Assembly (NCBI GenBank): GCA_022510525.1
Contig: JAFLTH010000002.1
Coordinates: 32,136 to 96,135, forward strand
Direction of reading: 5' to 3'
Length of the DNA stretch: 64,000 bases
From: Lachnospiraceae bacterium
Lineage (GTDB): Bacteria; Bacillota; Clostridia; Lachnospirales; Lachnospiraceae
The notes under the pieces were generated by a model. It saw only the letters and a program-made list of their open reading frames with translations. It was not told the DNA's origin and made no database searches. Below, piece by piece: positions 45,901-52,449 of this stretch. How positions within the stretch are numbered: the first letter of the stretch is position 1; each line of letters opens with the position of its first letter. A program made the position numbers and the translations under genes.

Positions 45901-47718
45901 GTCGCTGCTTGTCCATTTTACATCCTTGCTATCCAGTTTAGTGCCGTTTACGGAAGCGGTAAGAGTCAGAGTTTCACCCTTATTAAGCTGCGCTTTGGTC
46001 TTATCCAGTTTCAGACCGGGCATGTTGTTATAAACCGGAATCTTAAATACAAAGGCGGAATTCAGGCTGTTGGTACCGGCATACATTTTTCTGGTTGAAG
46101 AGGATTCGCTGGCAGGTGCCTGTATATTCTGCATATACTGATGCTGGTACAAACCGTATGGGGAGTTGGAATCCACATTGAATTTCTCAAGATAGATAGT
46201 ATCCTGACCTTTAAGTATATAGTTATTACCAATAGTGGCAGCTCCGCCCTCTAAGGATTTATACCTTGTGTTCCAGCCCTGGTTTTTGGCATAGGTTAGT
46301 CCCTTTACTATTTTTTCCGTATCCGAGCCGCCGTTTACACCTACATTGAAATAGTTATAATAGCCCTCGTATCCGGGATAAGTACCGGAAATCAATCCTG
46401 AATTTCCCTGTCCCTGCTCCAAATAGACACGTGAGGCAAGATGTATCGGACTCAGCTTTCTGGCAGAGCCTATTTCATAGAATGCCTGTGCATATGTTCT
46501 TTTCTTGTCATCATCCGAAAGTGTACCTTTCATAAAAGTAGAGTTAAGAAAATTCTGTATTGCATCAACGGTATGATAGGATGAATTAAATGTAAGTTGT
46601 TCAAACTGGAAAATGTAAGTTTCGGTTAAAAAATTCCGGGGGTCCATATAATAAGAAACGGCATCCCTGTTGGCATAATACCATCCGGATTCGGTCGGGC
46701 ATGCTGCACCTACCCAGCCTTTTGATGCATTGCTTTCTGTATTTTGAATCAGGCTTTTATCTCCCATTTCGCTTGATACTGACGTTTCAAAGTCCAGTTT
46801 CGTATTCATAGGTACAAAGGTCCAATTTGGGTGAGCGGATTTAAGTGATGTTAATGCAGCCTGATATCCGGCAGGAAACTGAGCAACGTCTGCATAAGAA
46901 GCCGCCAAGGTTTGTATGCCTCCTATGGCAGCATAGGATATCTGACCGTTATCTGCAAGTTTGTACAGATATTCTTCATCCCATTTAATCCAATCTTCAT
47001 CTGAGTAGGCAAGATTTCCTCGTTCTATATATCCTTCTGTTGAACTTCCGTTTACCCAGAACTGCACCTTATACCAGACGGCGTTCTGAGTTATGGTGAC
47101 TCCAAGAAGGTATACAGTGTGACCGCTCTCAAGGTCTGCGACAATACTGCTTTTTGAATCGGCAAGACTGCGCACATGATATACATCAGTCAAATAAACC
47201 AGTGCCATAACATCCTTGCCGGATAAAATTTTCGCAAAGGCGTCCTCTGCATTTGCATATGCCTGCCGGATGGCTGTAATTTCATATTCTGTATCTATTG
47301 TGTCGTTGGCTGCATAATCAGACAGACCGTCATCTGTATTTTCAATATTTTCATCGGAATCGGGATTGTCTGCGCTTTCCTTGTCCTGATCTGTATCATT
47401 ATCACTGTCTTCTTCCGAATCCGAATCACCTTTTTCCTCTGAATCTGAATCAATGCCCCCGTCTGAATTTGCATCACTGTCACTGCCGGAATTGTCCCCT
47501 GAACTGTCATCTGCAGCATCTGCAGGAGCATTAACTTCAGGTTCATCATCCGGATTTACGTCGTCCGTATTGCTGCTTATATCCTCATTTCCTGCCATAC
47601 CAGATTCCTGTCCGGATGCAGATACATACATGGCACCGTTCTCAAAAACCATGCAAAAAATCAGCATAAAAACTATAACTTTATGTGGAATTCCAAATTT
47701 CTTCTTAATTTTTCTCAT
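42931..47718 (-). CDS. Secreted glucosaminidase with SH3, Ig-like (Big2) and MBG-like repeats
   Basis: Large exported cell-wall protein, 1595 residues from the ATG at 47718. That ATG has AAAGGTGAT at good spacing; GTG 47727 and ATG 47724 lie inside the ribosome site. A signal peptide ends near VSASG. Next come an Asp/Ser/Glu-rich linker of about 90 residues, an SH3-like domain (about 175-240) and a LytD/endo-beta-N-acetylglucosaminidase domain (about 300-565) with the likely catalytic Glu in RVYLEQGQGNSG. Three Big2 Ig-like domains (about 570-835), an InlB-type repeat (FIGWYTGIDGTG) and a long run of YTGxxxI-type repeats follow to the end. No LPXTG or other anchor is seen, so binding to the wall is probably through the repeats. 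It should cleave peptidoglycan glycan strands. Confidence 0.88.
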   Translation of the reverse strand: MRKIKKKFGIPHKVIVFMLIFCMVFENGAMYVSASGQESGMAGNEDISSNTDDVNPDDEPEVNAPADAADDSSGDNSGSDSDANSDGGIDSDSEEKGDSDSEEDSDNDTDQDKESADNPDSDENIENTDDGLSDYAANDTIDTEYEITAIRQAYANAEDAFAKILSGKDVMALVYLTDVYHVRSLADSKSSIVADLESGHTVYLLGVTITQNAVWYKVQFWVNGSSTEGYIERGNLAYSDEDWIKWDEEYLYKLADNGQISYAAIGGIQTLAASYADVAQFPAGYQAALTSLKSAHPNWTFVPMNTKLDFETSVSSEMGDKSLIQNTESNASKGWVGAACPTESGWYYANRDAVSYYMDPRNFLTETYIFQFEQLTFNSSYHTVDAIQNFLNSTFMKGTLSDDDKKRTYAQAFYEIGSARKLSPIHLASRVYLEQGQGNSGLISGTYPGYEGYYNYFNVGVNGGSDTEKIVKGLTYAKNQGWNTRYKSLEGGAATIGNNYILKGQDTIYLEKFNVDSNSPYGLYQHQYMQNIQAPASESSSTRKMYAGTNSLNSAFVFKIPVYNNMPGLKLDKTKAQLNKGETLTLTASVNGTKLDSKDVKWTSSDTSIVTVVSGTVTAMETGTAAVTASYDGNDAVCTITVVNHLRQITLNKESLILRRPDTVVEDTSHLSKEERQYNVSSDTLRVIFDPEDTTDDKTIVWTSSNKKVATVNEGVVTAIGAGETTITAKASKAGNKTAQCKVTVIAPVYKIEFSSENNTDTILAGQSINLSAEYFPKDTTSDTTVLWTSSDMRVATVARTRGTVRGISAGKADITATIGGYSASHKITVEACTVTFMDADNKTILETISAAYGDVVSQEQIPDVSDIHYENDLVFIGWYTGIDGTGSRFDYGAPIHQKETILYPCFKTAGGGFYVIPVGDQTYTGSAIKPEVLVYDSISYDNSENSKDGKNAIELVPNKDYTVSYKNNKNAASADSSKPPTIIVKGKGNYTGTQSITFNIITKALTDTDITADNLTVAYTGKTIKSSPILYRNGKKLSKNKDYKITYPQTGAGAYSNAGTYPIIVTGTGGYHSTLTVYETISDKILLSKVNIARIPNQTYDPEIINERNGVGIEPPITVTYKNKPLTASTDGGATGDYVVTYKNNFKTGTATATITAADNDDTPYTGSKSINFKITAVPISKAAVTGVVPKTYTGIEKDVMQDNISVTIDGELLTPAPSETSSNNGDNSGDYIIEYKNINKAGTATMIIKGINKYTGTKKVTYKITACDLSQIDESDLSISYCMENTDENDDENIHSVNSLNDIVTPYVKGGSKPTVMLSYKGTKLVYGKDYTVKYKNNNAITTAAIAENKLPVITITGKGLFKGQMSGKFRITGGQMSDNNGKITMTARDVVFKAQKGIYKTSVVLTDTNGKKLQSGKDYEKDLRYTYVNDTEVTTVQGESLTRNADEEVNENDIPCVGTAIRVTVTGTGAYAGDNDATAGNDSYAGDGYIFASKSVIYHIVAADISKAKVIVADKTYNNGEVVTLTKDDITVTLNGKELIYGEDKDYVIENDTYVRNCDKGKASVTIRGTGTDYGGTKKINFTIKGKTLSWP

Positions 47719-47789
47719 AATCATCACCTTTATTATTTTGAATAAAATCAGTAAGTTTTATTAGTACTATCAACTAAAAATAATTAAAT

Positions 47790-47813
47790 ATTGTACCACA
47801 ATATATATTATTT
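47790..47813 (-). promoter_or_regulatory. Possible extended -10 promoter of the glucosaminidase gene
   Basis: On the minus strand TGG followed by TACAAT (47790-47795) gives an extended -10 about 70 bp before the ATG. The -35 region is not like TTGACA. This is the best candidate in the very A+T-rich stretch 47719-47972, in which I see no gene. Confidence 0.3.
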
Positions 47814-47972
47814 TTATACCAGTTTACCACATTATTTAGCATATTACATTGATAAATTACTTTATTTACGGAAATTTAAGAATTACTTAAAGGATTAGAA
47901 GATTGTGGAAACGTTAGAATTAATAATTAGAATATTCAACGGGAATATATGGATTGAATAAATTTCTAATAT

Positions 47973-48317
47973 TTAGTATTGTCTGCATTTTTGCTCTAAT
48001 AAAATAAAGTCATTGGTACGTTTTGCCAGAGGAGTATTGTTACCATTATTAAGTTTATGATTATACACAATCTCTGCATTCTTTATAATTTTATTTTTCT
48101 GGCGATTAATCTCCTAATTTCAGCCTGCAGTAAATATTTATAATGAGGGTCCTTTATACCGTTCACATCAACAAGCACATATTGCCCATCAGTTATTGAC
48201 TTTTAACAAAATTCCTATATACTTCCTTGAACCTTCGTCATAAAAAATATGTTTTTGATACTGACTAAGATATTTTATGTATTCTTTTTTAATTTCATAT
48301 ATCTTTATACTCTGCAA
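47973..48317 (-). pseudogene. Decayed ToxN/AbiQ/CptN-type endoribonuclease toxin
   Basis: Remnant of a type III toxin gene. A GGAGG site 8 nt upstream of a TTG at 48315-48317 starts a frame with EYIKYLSQYQ and RKYIGILLKV, then stops at 48189-48191. A second frame continues with DPHYKYLLQAEIRRLIARK, and a third, after an A-run, with IKNAEIVYNHKL and DFILLEQKCRQY, stopping at 47973. In order these match the start and the C-terminal half of ToxN-family proteins as I know them. The middle, including the usual APLSSPK-like core, is missing. The total is 115 codons against about 165-170 for intact toxins, so at least one deletion and two frameshifts have occurred. No active toxin can be made. Confidence 0.75.
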
Positions 48318-48340
48318 ATGTATTACCTCCTATAAAGTAA

Positions 48341-48366
48341 AACAGGGACAAATATCTGTCCCTGTT
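48341..48366 (-). terminator. Hairpin terminator between antitoxin repeats and toxin remnant
   Basis: A perfect 10-bp stem (48341-48350 with 48357-48366) with a 6-nt loop; on the minus strand it is followed by TTTTACTTT. The stem can extend by six pairs past a 2-nt bulge. A terminator between the repeat array and the toxin is the normal layout of type III toxin-antitoxin loci, where it sets the RNA-to-toxin ratio. Confidence 0.75.
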
Positions 48367-48371
48367 ACTTA

Positions 48372-48446
48372 CTTATAACTCGCTCATTTATAAGGCTGTG
48401 CATCACCTGCTTATAACTCGCTCATTTAAGGGCTGTGCATCACCCG
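48372..48446 (-). ncRNA. Type III antitoxin RNA repeat array (ToxI-like, two units)
   Basis: Two adjoining direct repeats of 37 and 38 bp (48410-48446 and 48372-48409). Read on the minus strand each holds GGTGATGCACAGCC, a short A/T-rich centre that differs between the copies, and AATGAGCGAGTTATAAG. The unit length, the GGTGAT start and the position just before a terminator and a ToxN-like remnant match type III antitoxins such as ToxI (about 36-nt units), antiQ and CptI, which are cut by the toxin and fold into inhibitory pseudoknots. There are no spacers, so this is not a CRISPR. Function as an antitoxin is inferred. Confidence 0.7.
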
Positions 48447-48477
48447 CATGCGATTTTCTCGACCAAAATCGAGATTA

Positions 48478-48507
48478 ATTAAAATTCTCCTTTGGAAGCC
48501 ATTGCAA
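48478..48507 (-). promoter_or_regulatory. Predicted promoter of the antitoxin repeat RNA
   Basis: On the minus strand TTGCAA (48502-48507), an 18-bp spacer and TTTAAT (48478-48483). A start near 48470 would give an RNA with a short 5' hairpin region (48453-48475, containing TCTCGA and TCGAGA), then the repeats and the terminator. Confidence 0.45.
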
Positions 48508-48538
48508 GCCACCCAGCACCTACTATACCATAACACGC

Positions 48539-48892
48539 TCAGTCCAGTTCATCCTGCGTATCCAAAAACTTTATAAACTGCACAAGACTCTTCCTTTTTT
48601 CATTGTCAAGTTTTTGGATATTAAATATAATATCGTGAAGTGACATACCTTTGATGTACTCTTGAGAAAGATTAGTATGACCTGTATAGGGAGTATCTAT
48701 GCTAAGCAAATAATCCGTACTAACTTTATAAAGATGTGATAATGTTACAATGTGGTGAAGAGGAATCTCCCGAAGCCCTAACTCATAATGGGAATAGGTT
48801 TGCTGGGTGGTTCCCAGATGTGTTGCAATATCTTCCTGTGTATATTTATTCTTTATTCTTAATTCCTTCAATAGTTCATGTGTCTTTTTCAT
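48539..48892 (-). CDS. XRE-family transcriptional regulator (copy 1)
   Basis: Helix-turn-helix DNA-binding protein of 117 residues, with the HTH at about 17-37 (YTQEDIATHLGTTQQTYSHYE). The start at 48892 is preferred because GAGG lies 6 nt upstream; the longer frame adds 18 poorly conserved residues. After the HTH comes VSTDYLLSIDTPYTG and a C-terminal segment with LHDIIFNIQ. The same layout is found in the next gene at 48996-49346, so the two are paralogues. Its upstream region has a GTTGT...ACAAC inverted repeat like that of the second copy, suggesting self- or cross-regulation. It ends just before the antitoxin promoter region. Confidence 0.85.
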   Translation of the reverse strand: MKKTHELLKELRIKNKYTQEDIATHLGTTQQTYSHYELGLREIPLHHIVTLSHLYKVSTDYLLSIDTPYTGHTNLSQEYIKGMSLHDIIFNIQKLDNEKRKSLVQFIKFLDTQDELD

Positions 48893-48907
48893 GTCGCACC
48901 TCGATTT

Positions 48908-48933
48908 GTTGTAAAAATAAAATAACACACAAC
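48908..48933. promoter_or_regulatory. Candidate operator upstream of XRE copy 1
   Basis: GTTGT at 48908-48912 and ACAAC at 48929-48933 form an inverted repeat, the right half within ACACACAAC. The same right half and a matching left half are found before XRE copy 2 (49385-49409). It lies just upstream of the ribosome site of the gene ending at 48892. Confidence 0.4.
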
Positions 48934-48995
48934 GGTATAAAAGCAAGGCTTAACAACATATTAGTGTTGAATAATTAAATATACAACAAACGGAT

Positions 48996-49346
48996 TTAAA
49001 TATCGGAATTTTGATGAAGAAAACGCAAATATTTTATTAAATCTTTTCGGTCTGATTCATTAAGGGATTGGATGTCATAAATGATATCGTGCATGGTTAT
49101 GTTATCGATATATGATGCATTCATATCCAGATTGCCAAGATAGCCTGTGTCTGAGCGCAGCAGGTAATCTGTACTTACTTTATAATATTTGGCAAGTTTC
49201 CTGACGGCCTCAATAGGGATTTCACGACGGCCGTTTTCATAGTTTGAATATGTTTGCTGTGATATGCCCAGATAATTTGCAATTGTTTCCTGTTTAATGT
49301 CATGGTCTTCTCTTAAGTCTCTCAATATTGCATTTAATGATTTCAT
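48996..49346 (-). CDS. XRE-family transcriptional regulator (copy 2)
   Basis: HTH regulator of 116 residues, HTH at about 17-37 (IKQETIANYLGISQQTYSNYE). AAGG lies 8 nt upstream of the ATG at 49346; the earlier ATG at 49361 has no ribosome site. VSTDYLLRSDTGYLG and MHDIIYDIQ repeat the pattern of copy 1, so both probably bind similar DNA and share the same dimer or ligand-binding tail. It is divergent from the response regulator gene at 49620, with several TGTTGT/ACAACA sites between them. It likely represses its own gene and possibly the signalling island. Confidence 0.87.
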   Translation of the reverse strand: MKSLNAILRDLREDHDIKQETIANYLGISQQTYSNYENGRREIPIEAVRKLAKYYKVSTDYLLRSDTGYLGNLDMNASYIDNITMHDIIYDIQSLNESDRKDLIKYLRFLHQNSDI

Positions 49347-49384
49347 ATTTATAACCTTCATATTTACAAGTGTTTATTTCATTC

Positions 49385-49475
49385 GTTGTTACAGATGTTA
49401 ACACACAACAAAATGTTGTTTGATGAAATACCGTGAATTGTAATAAAATAAAAATAACTACAATACAATGTTGTA
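49385..49475. promoter_or_regulatory. Cluster of TGTTGT/ACAACA operator-like sites
   Basis: GTTGT (49385-49389) pairs with ACAAC (49405-49409); ACAACA (49405-49410) pairs with TGTTGT (49414-49419) over 3 nt; TACAA and TTGTA (49464-49475) form another small palindrome, and ATGTTGTA recurs at 49497-49504. The sites fill the gap between divergent XRE and LytTR genes, and the last lies just upstream of the predicted promoter at 49520. They are candidate sites for the two XRE proteins. Confidence 0.5.
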
Positions 49476-49519
49476 AATGGCAAATTATGGCGACTAATGT
49501 TGTAGAATAAAATAGTAAG

Positions 49520-49546
49520 TTGGCATTAACCTGTTCCGGATATAAT
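49520..49546 (+). promoter_or_regulatory. Predicted promoter of the LytTR regulator gene
   Basis: TTGGCA at 49520-49525 and a perfect TATAAT at 49541-49546. The spacer is only 15 bp, shorter than ideal, which fits a promoter needing an activator. An ATGTTGTA site lies immediately upstream. Confidence 0.5.
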
Positions 49547-49619
49547 AAGTGTGTGAATAATAAATAAAATTATTCCGAATAGTCGTTAAAGCCGCACTAT
49601 ATTCAAGAGGATGAGGGAT

Positions 49620-50354
49620 ATGAATTACACAGGCGACGAATTATTATGGATAGCAATCTGCGATGATGAAAGAAAAGATGTCAGGGAAATACGGGAAATT
49701 ATAATGGAAGGCGAAATAGAAGAAGGGGATTTTAAAATATCCACTTTTTCTTCAGGCAAAGAGTTACTTAATGCCAGTGTGAGCAGATATAATCTGTTGA
49801 TACTGGACTTGATGTTTCCGGGAGAAAACGGCCGGGAGATAGCAAGAGAGTATAGGAAAAAGAATAAAGACGGTATTATTGTATTCTGTACCGGAAAGTC
49901 ATCACCGATACCGGATGATTTTAGAACTATGCCATACCGTTTTGCGCGTAAAGACAAGATAAGACAGTTCAGGAGCGGTTTGCTGGAGTCGGTAGAGGAA
50001 ATGTACAGAAGAAATGCCAAAAAGAATGTACTTTTTACACAGGGCAAGACAACGACTCTGATTGAAGCTGATAAGATTCTCTATCTGGAAATAGCCAAAA
50101 ACGGAAGTACGGTATACTATTTTGACAGGACAGATACCGTATGCCAGCTTAAAGCCAGAGAAAAACCCAAGGAATTGTATCCACAGCTTAAAGTACATGG
50201 TTTCGAGTTCTCACATAACAGTTATCTTGTAAACTGTCATTATCTGAAACGCTGGGACAGCCATGAGCTGGAACTGATAGACGGAACACGTTTGAGTATA
50301 AGTCGTGCCAGAGAAAAGAAATTCAGGGAAGTATGCGTTAGATACATATTATAA
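49620..50354 (+). CDS. LytTR-family response regulator (AgrA-like)
   Basis: Two-domain transcription regulator. Counting from the longer start at 49611, the receiver has the acidic pair D18-D19, phospho-acceptor D66 in LLILDLMFPG, the signalling Thr in VFCTGK, and a Lys in FARKDK. The C-terminal LytTR DNA-binding domain spans about 140-245, with ILYLEIAKNGSTVYYF and FEFSHNSYLVNCHYLK as usual landmarks. The ATG at 49620 is preferred because AGAGG ends 9 nt upstream; the ATG at 49611 touches it. It should act with one of the GHKL kinases downstream. LytTR regulators commonly control surface and quorum-sensing genes; targets here are unknown. Confidence 0.88.
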   Translation: MNYTGDELLWIAICDDERKDVREIREIIMEGEIEEGDFKISTFSSGKELLNASVSRYNLLILDLMFPGENGREIAREYRKKNKDGIIVFCTGKSSPIPDDFRTMPYRFARKDKIRQFRSGLLESVEEMYRRNAKKNVLFTQGKTTTLIEADKILYLEIAKNGSTVYYFDRTDTVCQLKAREKPKELYPQLKVHGFEFSHNSYLVNCHYLKRWDSHELELIDGTRLSISRAREKKFREVCVRYIL

Positions 50355-50413
50355 AATACAGAATTATGCGAGAAAGTCTTGTGTATAAATGCTTGTAAAG
50401 AGAGAACTGCAGT

Positions 50414-51154
50414 ATGAAAACAATTCTTATCGTAGAAGATAATTCCCGAAGCAGGGAAATGCTTATTAAACTAATAGAAAATATCAGGGATGATGTGATC
50501 ATAAAAGAGGCTTCAAATCAGGATGAGGCATCTGCGTTGGTAATGAAGCACAATATAGATCTATTCATATTGGATATTATGCTTAATTCCAACAACCCTT
50601 CTGATGTATCGGGAATGCAGTTTGCGGAATACATACGCTCATTTCCCAAATATAAATATATACCGATCATATTTATAACAGCATTGGAAGATCCTGCACT
50701 GCATGCATATAGTGAACTCCATTGTTATTATTACGTTGAAAAGCCATATGATGCGGACAAAGTATCCGCCGCGATTTCCGATGCGCTTGATATGCCTCAA
50801 CTTGACGATGCTCCGCATAATATATATTTTCGTTGTGACGGCGTTTTGTATAAGAAAGAGGTTTCGGATATTATCTATATTGAAAATGCCAGAAGCGGTC
50901 AGACTGTATATTGTACAAACGGTAATCTGAAGCTGCCATATAAACCTATTAAAAAGATTCTGGAAGAACTGGGCTCGGATAAGTTTATACAGTGCAGTAG
51001 ATTTCATATAGTGAATGAGGAGCATATTGATAAAATTGATACGGTAAACCGTTACATAAGACTTAAGGATACAAATGAGCAGATTGAATTTGGGAATACA
51101 TTCAAGAAGAAGTTCCTGTCCGGGGTGCTGGATGGGGCGAAGTTGATAAAGTGA
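50414..51154 (+). CDS. Second LytTR-family response regulator
   Basis: Receiver plus LytTR protein of 246 residues. Acidic residues E8-D9, phospho-acceptor D54 in LFILDIMLNS, Thr in IIFITALED and Lys in VEKPYDAD are in place; an extra loop (NSNNPSDVS) follows the phospho-site. The LytTR domain covers about 135-240 (DIIYIENARSGQTVY, QCSRFHIVNEEHI). It is 59 nt after the first regulator and differs clearly from it, so the two are not recent duplicates. Two regulators and two GHKL proteins in 6 kb suggest two signalling pairs or cross-talk. Confidence 0.88.
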   Translation: MKTILIVEDNSRSREMLIKLIENIRDDVIIKEASNQDEASALVMKHNIDLFILDIMLNSNNPSDVSGMQFAEYIRSFPKYKYIPIIFITALEDPALHAYSELHCYYYVEKPYDADKVSAAISDALDMPQLDDAPHNIYFRCDGVLYKKEVSDIIYIENARSGQTVYCTNGNLKLPYKPIKKILEELGSDKFIQCSRFHIVNEEHIDKIDTVNRYIRLKDTNEQIEFGNTFKKKFLSGVLDGAKLIK

Positions 51155-51161
51155 TTATAAT

Positions 51162-51190
51162 TTGTAATTTTTTTAAATGGATTGTATAAT
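51162..51190 (+). promoter_or_regulatory. Predicted promoter upstream of the unknown/retropepsin gene pair
   Basis: TTGTAA at 51162-51167, a 17-bp spacer, and a perfect TATAAT at 51185-51190, 50 bp before the ATG at 51240. This separates the following two genes from the response regulator operon. Confidence 0.6.
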
Positions 51191-51239
51191 AATATTAGGA
51201 AAAGTTAAATGTCAGATTCTAAGAAAGGAGAATACTGAA

Positions 51240-51599
51240 ATGTATAAAAAACTGTTTTCTTCAGAAATGGCAACATTCCCTGATATAGCATACATGAATG
51301 GTCATAAAGGTATTCATGTCCGGAATGGAATATATAAATTAGAACAACCATTTAGGATAAACAGAAGTGAATGGGCAGAGGATAAAGATTATGCCGACTA
51401 TTGTGTAATAGGTACGAATTATTCAGATGATTATCAGGAATGTAACATAGAGTATTTCACAAATACAAATTATAGATATCTGAGTAACAAAGTAGTTGAA
51501 TTACGTGAAAAGAATAATACAGATGATTATGGATATATTGAAAATATTCATGATACTATAACTAAAGATTATTTGGGAGGCATAACATATGAGATTTAG
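51240..51599 (+). CDS. Protein of unknown function, 119 residues
   Basis: I do not recognise a family. The ATG at 51240 has AAAGGAG 9 nt upstream; a longer frame from 51177 runs through the promoter and ribosome site and is not used. The protein is soluble, rich in Tyr, Asn and charged residues, and has no signal peptide or membrane helix (segments such as MATFPDIAYMNGHKG and DYCVIGTNYSDDY). Its stop codon overlaps the start of the retropepsin-like gene by 11 nt, so both are translated together and probably act together. A regulator or substrate of that protease is one option; this is inference. Confidence 0.75.
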   Translation: MYKKLFSSEMATFPDIAYMNGHKGIHVRNGIYKLEQPFRINRSEWAEDKDYADYCVIGTNYSDDYQECNIEYFTNTNYRYLSNKVVELREKNNTDDYGYIENIHDTITKDYLGGITYEI

Positions 51600-52179
51600 T
51601 TATTCTGAAAACTCATATAAAGCCCATCTTGAACATAAGCAAGGTAGTATAAAATGTATATTAGATACTGGTGCAACTCTTACGACAATGGACATAAATT
51701 CCTTGTCAAATTTATTAGCAGAAGATGCACGGTTAGTAAATAAATTAGCAATATCCCATATTGTTGAAAAATCTTTTAATCAAGAAATAACTGTTGCCAG
51801 TGGAGATAAAAATGTAGTTGTACCTGTAATGATAAGAAATGTTAATTTAGCCGGCGGTTCATTAAGCAAATTTTATGCAATGTTAAATATTAGTAATGAG
51901 TCATGGACATATGAAAATGCCCGCAATTATATGACTCTTATAGGACTTGATATAGTTAGAGCCGGTTCAGCAATAGAAGGGAATAAAGACCGTATTGAAT
52001 TAAAGGATATTGATTATAGAGCATATGATAAAAGCTATCAAGACAGATATGGCGATAAAATATTAAACATAATAGAAGAAATATATGAATATAAACAATC
52101 AGATAAAAAGAGGTTGGAAACGGAGAAACTTGTAGCAGATTATATTAATCAGCAAAACAATAATCGAAAAAATACATAA
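51589..52179 (+). CDS. Retropepsin-like aspartic protease
   Basis: Small protein of 196 residues with CILDTGATLTTMD: the D26-T27-G28-A29 active-site motif of single-domain aspartic proteases (retropepsin clan), which work as homodimers. MTLIGLDIVRAG around 120-132 matches the hydrophobic-hydrophobic-G motif that follows in this fold. The C-terminal 55 residues are highly charged and probably helical. No signal peptide is seen, so it should act in the cytoplasm. It overlaps the preceding unknown gene by 11 nt and is followed by a terminator. Bacterial members are few and mostly uncharacterised. Fold call is good; protease activity is untested. Confidence 0.75.
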   Translation: MRFSYSENSYKAHLEHKQGSIKCILDTGATLTTMDINSLSNLLAEDARLVNKLAISHIVEKSFNQEITVASGDKNVVVPVMIRNVNLAGGSLSKFYAMLNISNESWTYENARNYMTLIGLDIVRAGSAIEGNKDRIELKDIDYRAYDKSYQDRYGDKILNIIEEIYEYKQSDKKRLETEKLVADYINQQNNNRKNT

Positions 52180-52188
52180 CAGGATGAG

Positions 52189-52217
52189 AACTGCTGTATT
52201 TTAGTACAGCGGTTTTT
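52189..52217 (+). terminator. Rho-independent terminator after the retropepsin-like gene
   Basis: A 10-bp stem (52189-52198 with 52205-52214, one G-T pair) with a 6-nt loop, followed by TTTTTATTTTT on the plus strand. It ends the two-gene operon at 51240-52179. Confidence 0.8.
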
Positions 52218-52309
52218 ATTTTTGGTGGAAGTGATATAGACTTTTGGGGATTGGGTTGTGTTATTTTAGTGTGAGAGGGAGTAACAACATAGTGAAATGT
52301 GTTGATTTA

Positions 52310-52338
52310 TTGATTTTTAGGGATGATGGTAATATAAT
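52310..52338 (+). promoter_or_regulatory. Predicted promoter of the AgrC-like kinase gene
   Basis: TTGATT at 52310-52315, a 17-bp spacer and a perfect TATAAT at 52333-52338, about 110 bp upstream of the kinase start. The 260-bp gap from 52180 otherwise holds only the terminator above; no small gene was found in it. Confidence 0.6.
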
Positions 52339-52449
52339 CATATATGTTTATTAAAAATTGGTTATTGAATGATAGAATTGTAAAAATATATTGTGTTTAA
52401 GAGATATGCATTATCTATAAAATACTTAAGATGACAGAGGATGATTGGT

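Noticed and set aside
47298..47764. Plus-strand open frames opposite the glucosaminidase start
   Set aside because: They are shadows of the Asp/Ser-rich low-complexity coding on the other strand; no ribosome sites.
48241..48300. Short plus-strand frames in the 47973-48317 region
   Set aside because: No ribosome site or recognisable protein; the minus strand carries toxin-like segments instead.
48372..48446. Direct repeats as a CRISPR array
   Set aside because: The two repeats adjoin with no spacers, differ in the centre, and no cas genes are present; the type III antitoxin reading fits better.
51177..51239. Longer start for the 119-residue unknown protein
   Set aside because: It would place the predicted -10 box and AAAGGAG ribosome site inside the coding region.
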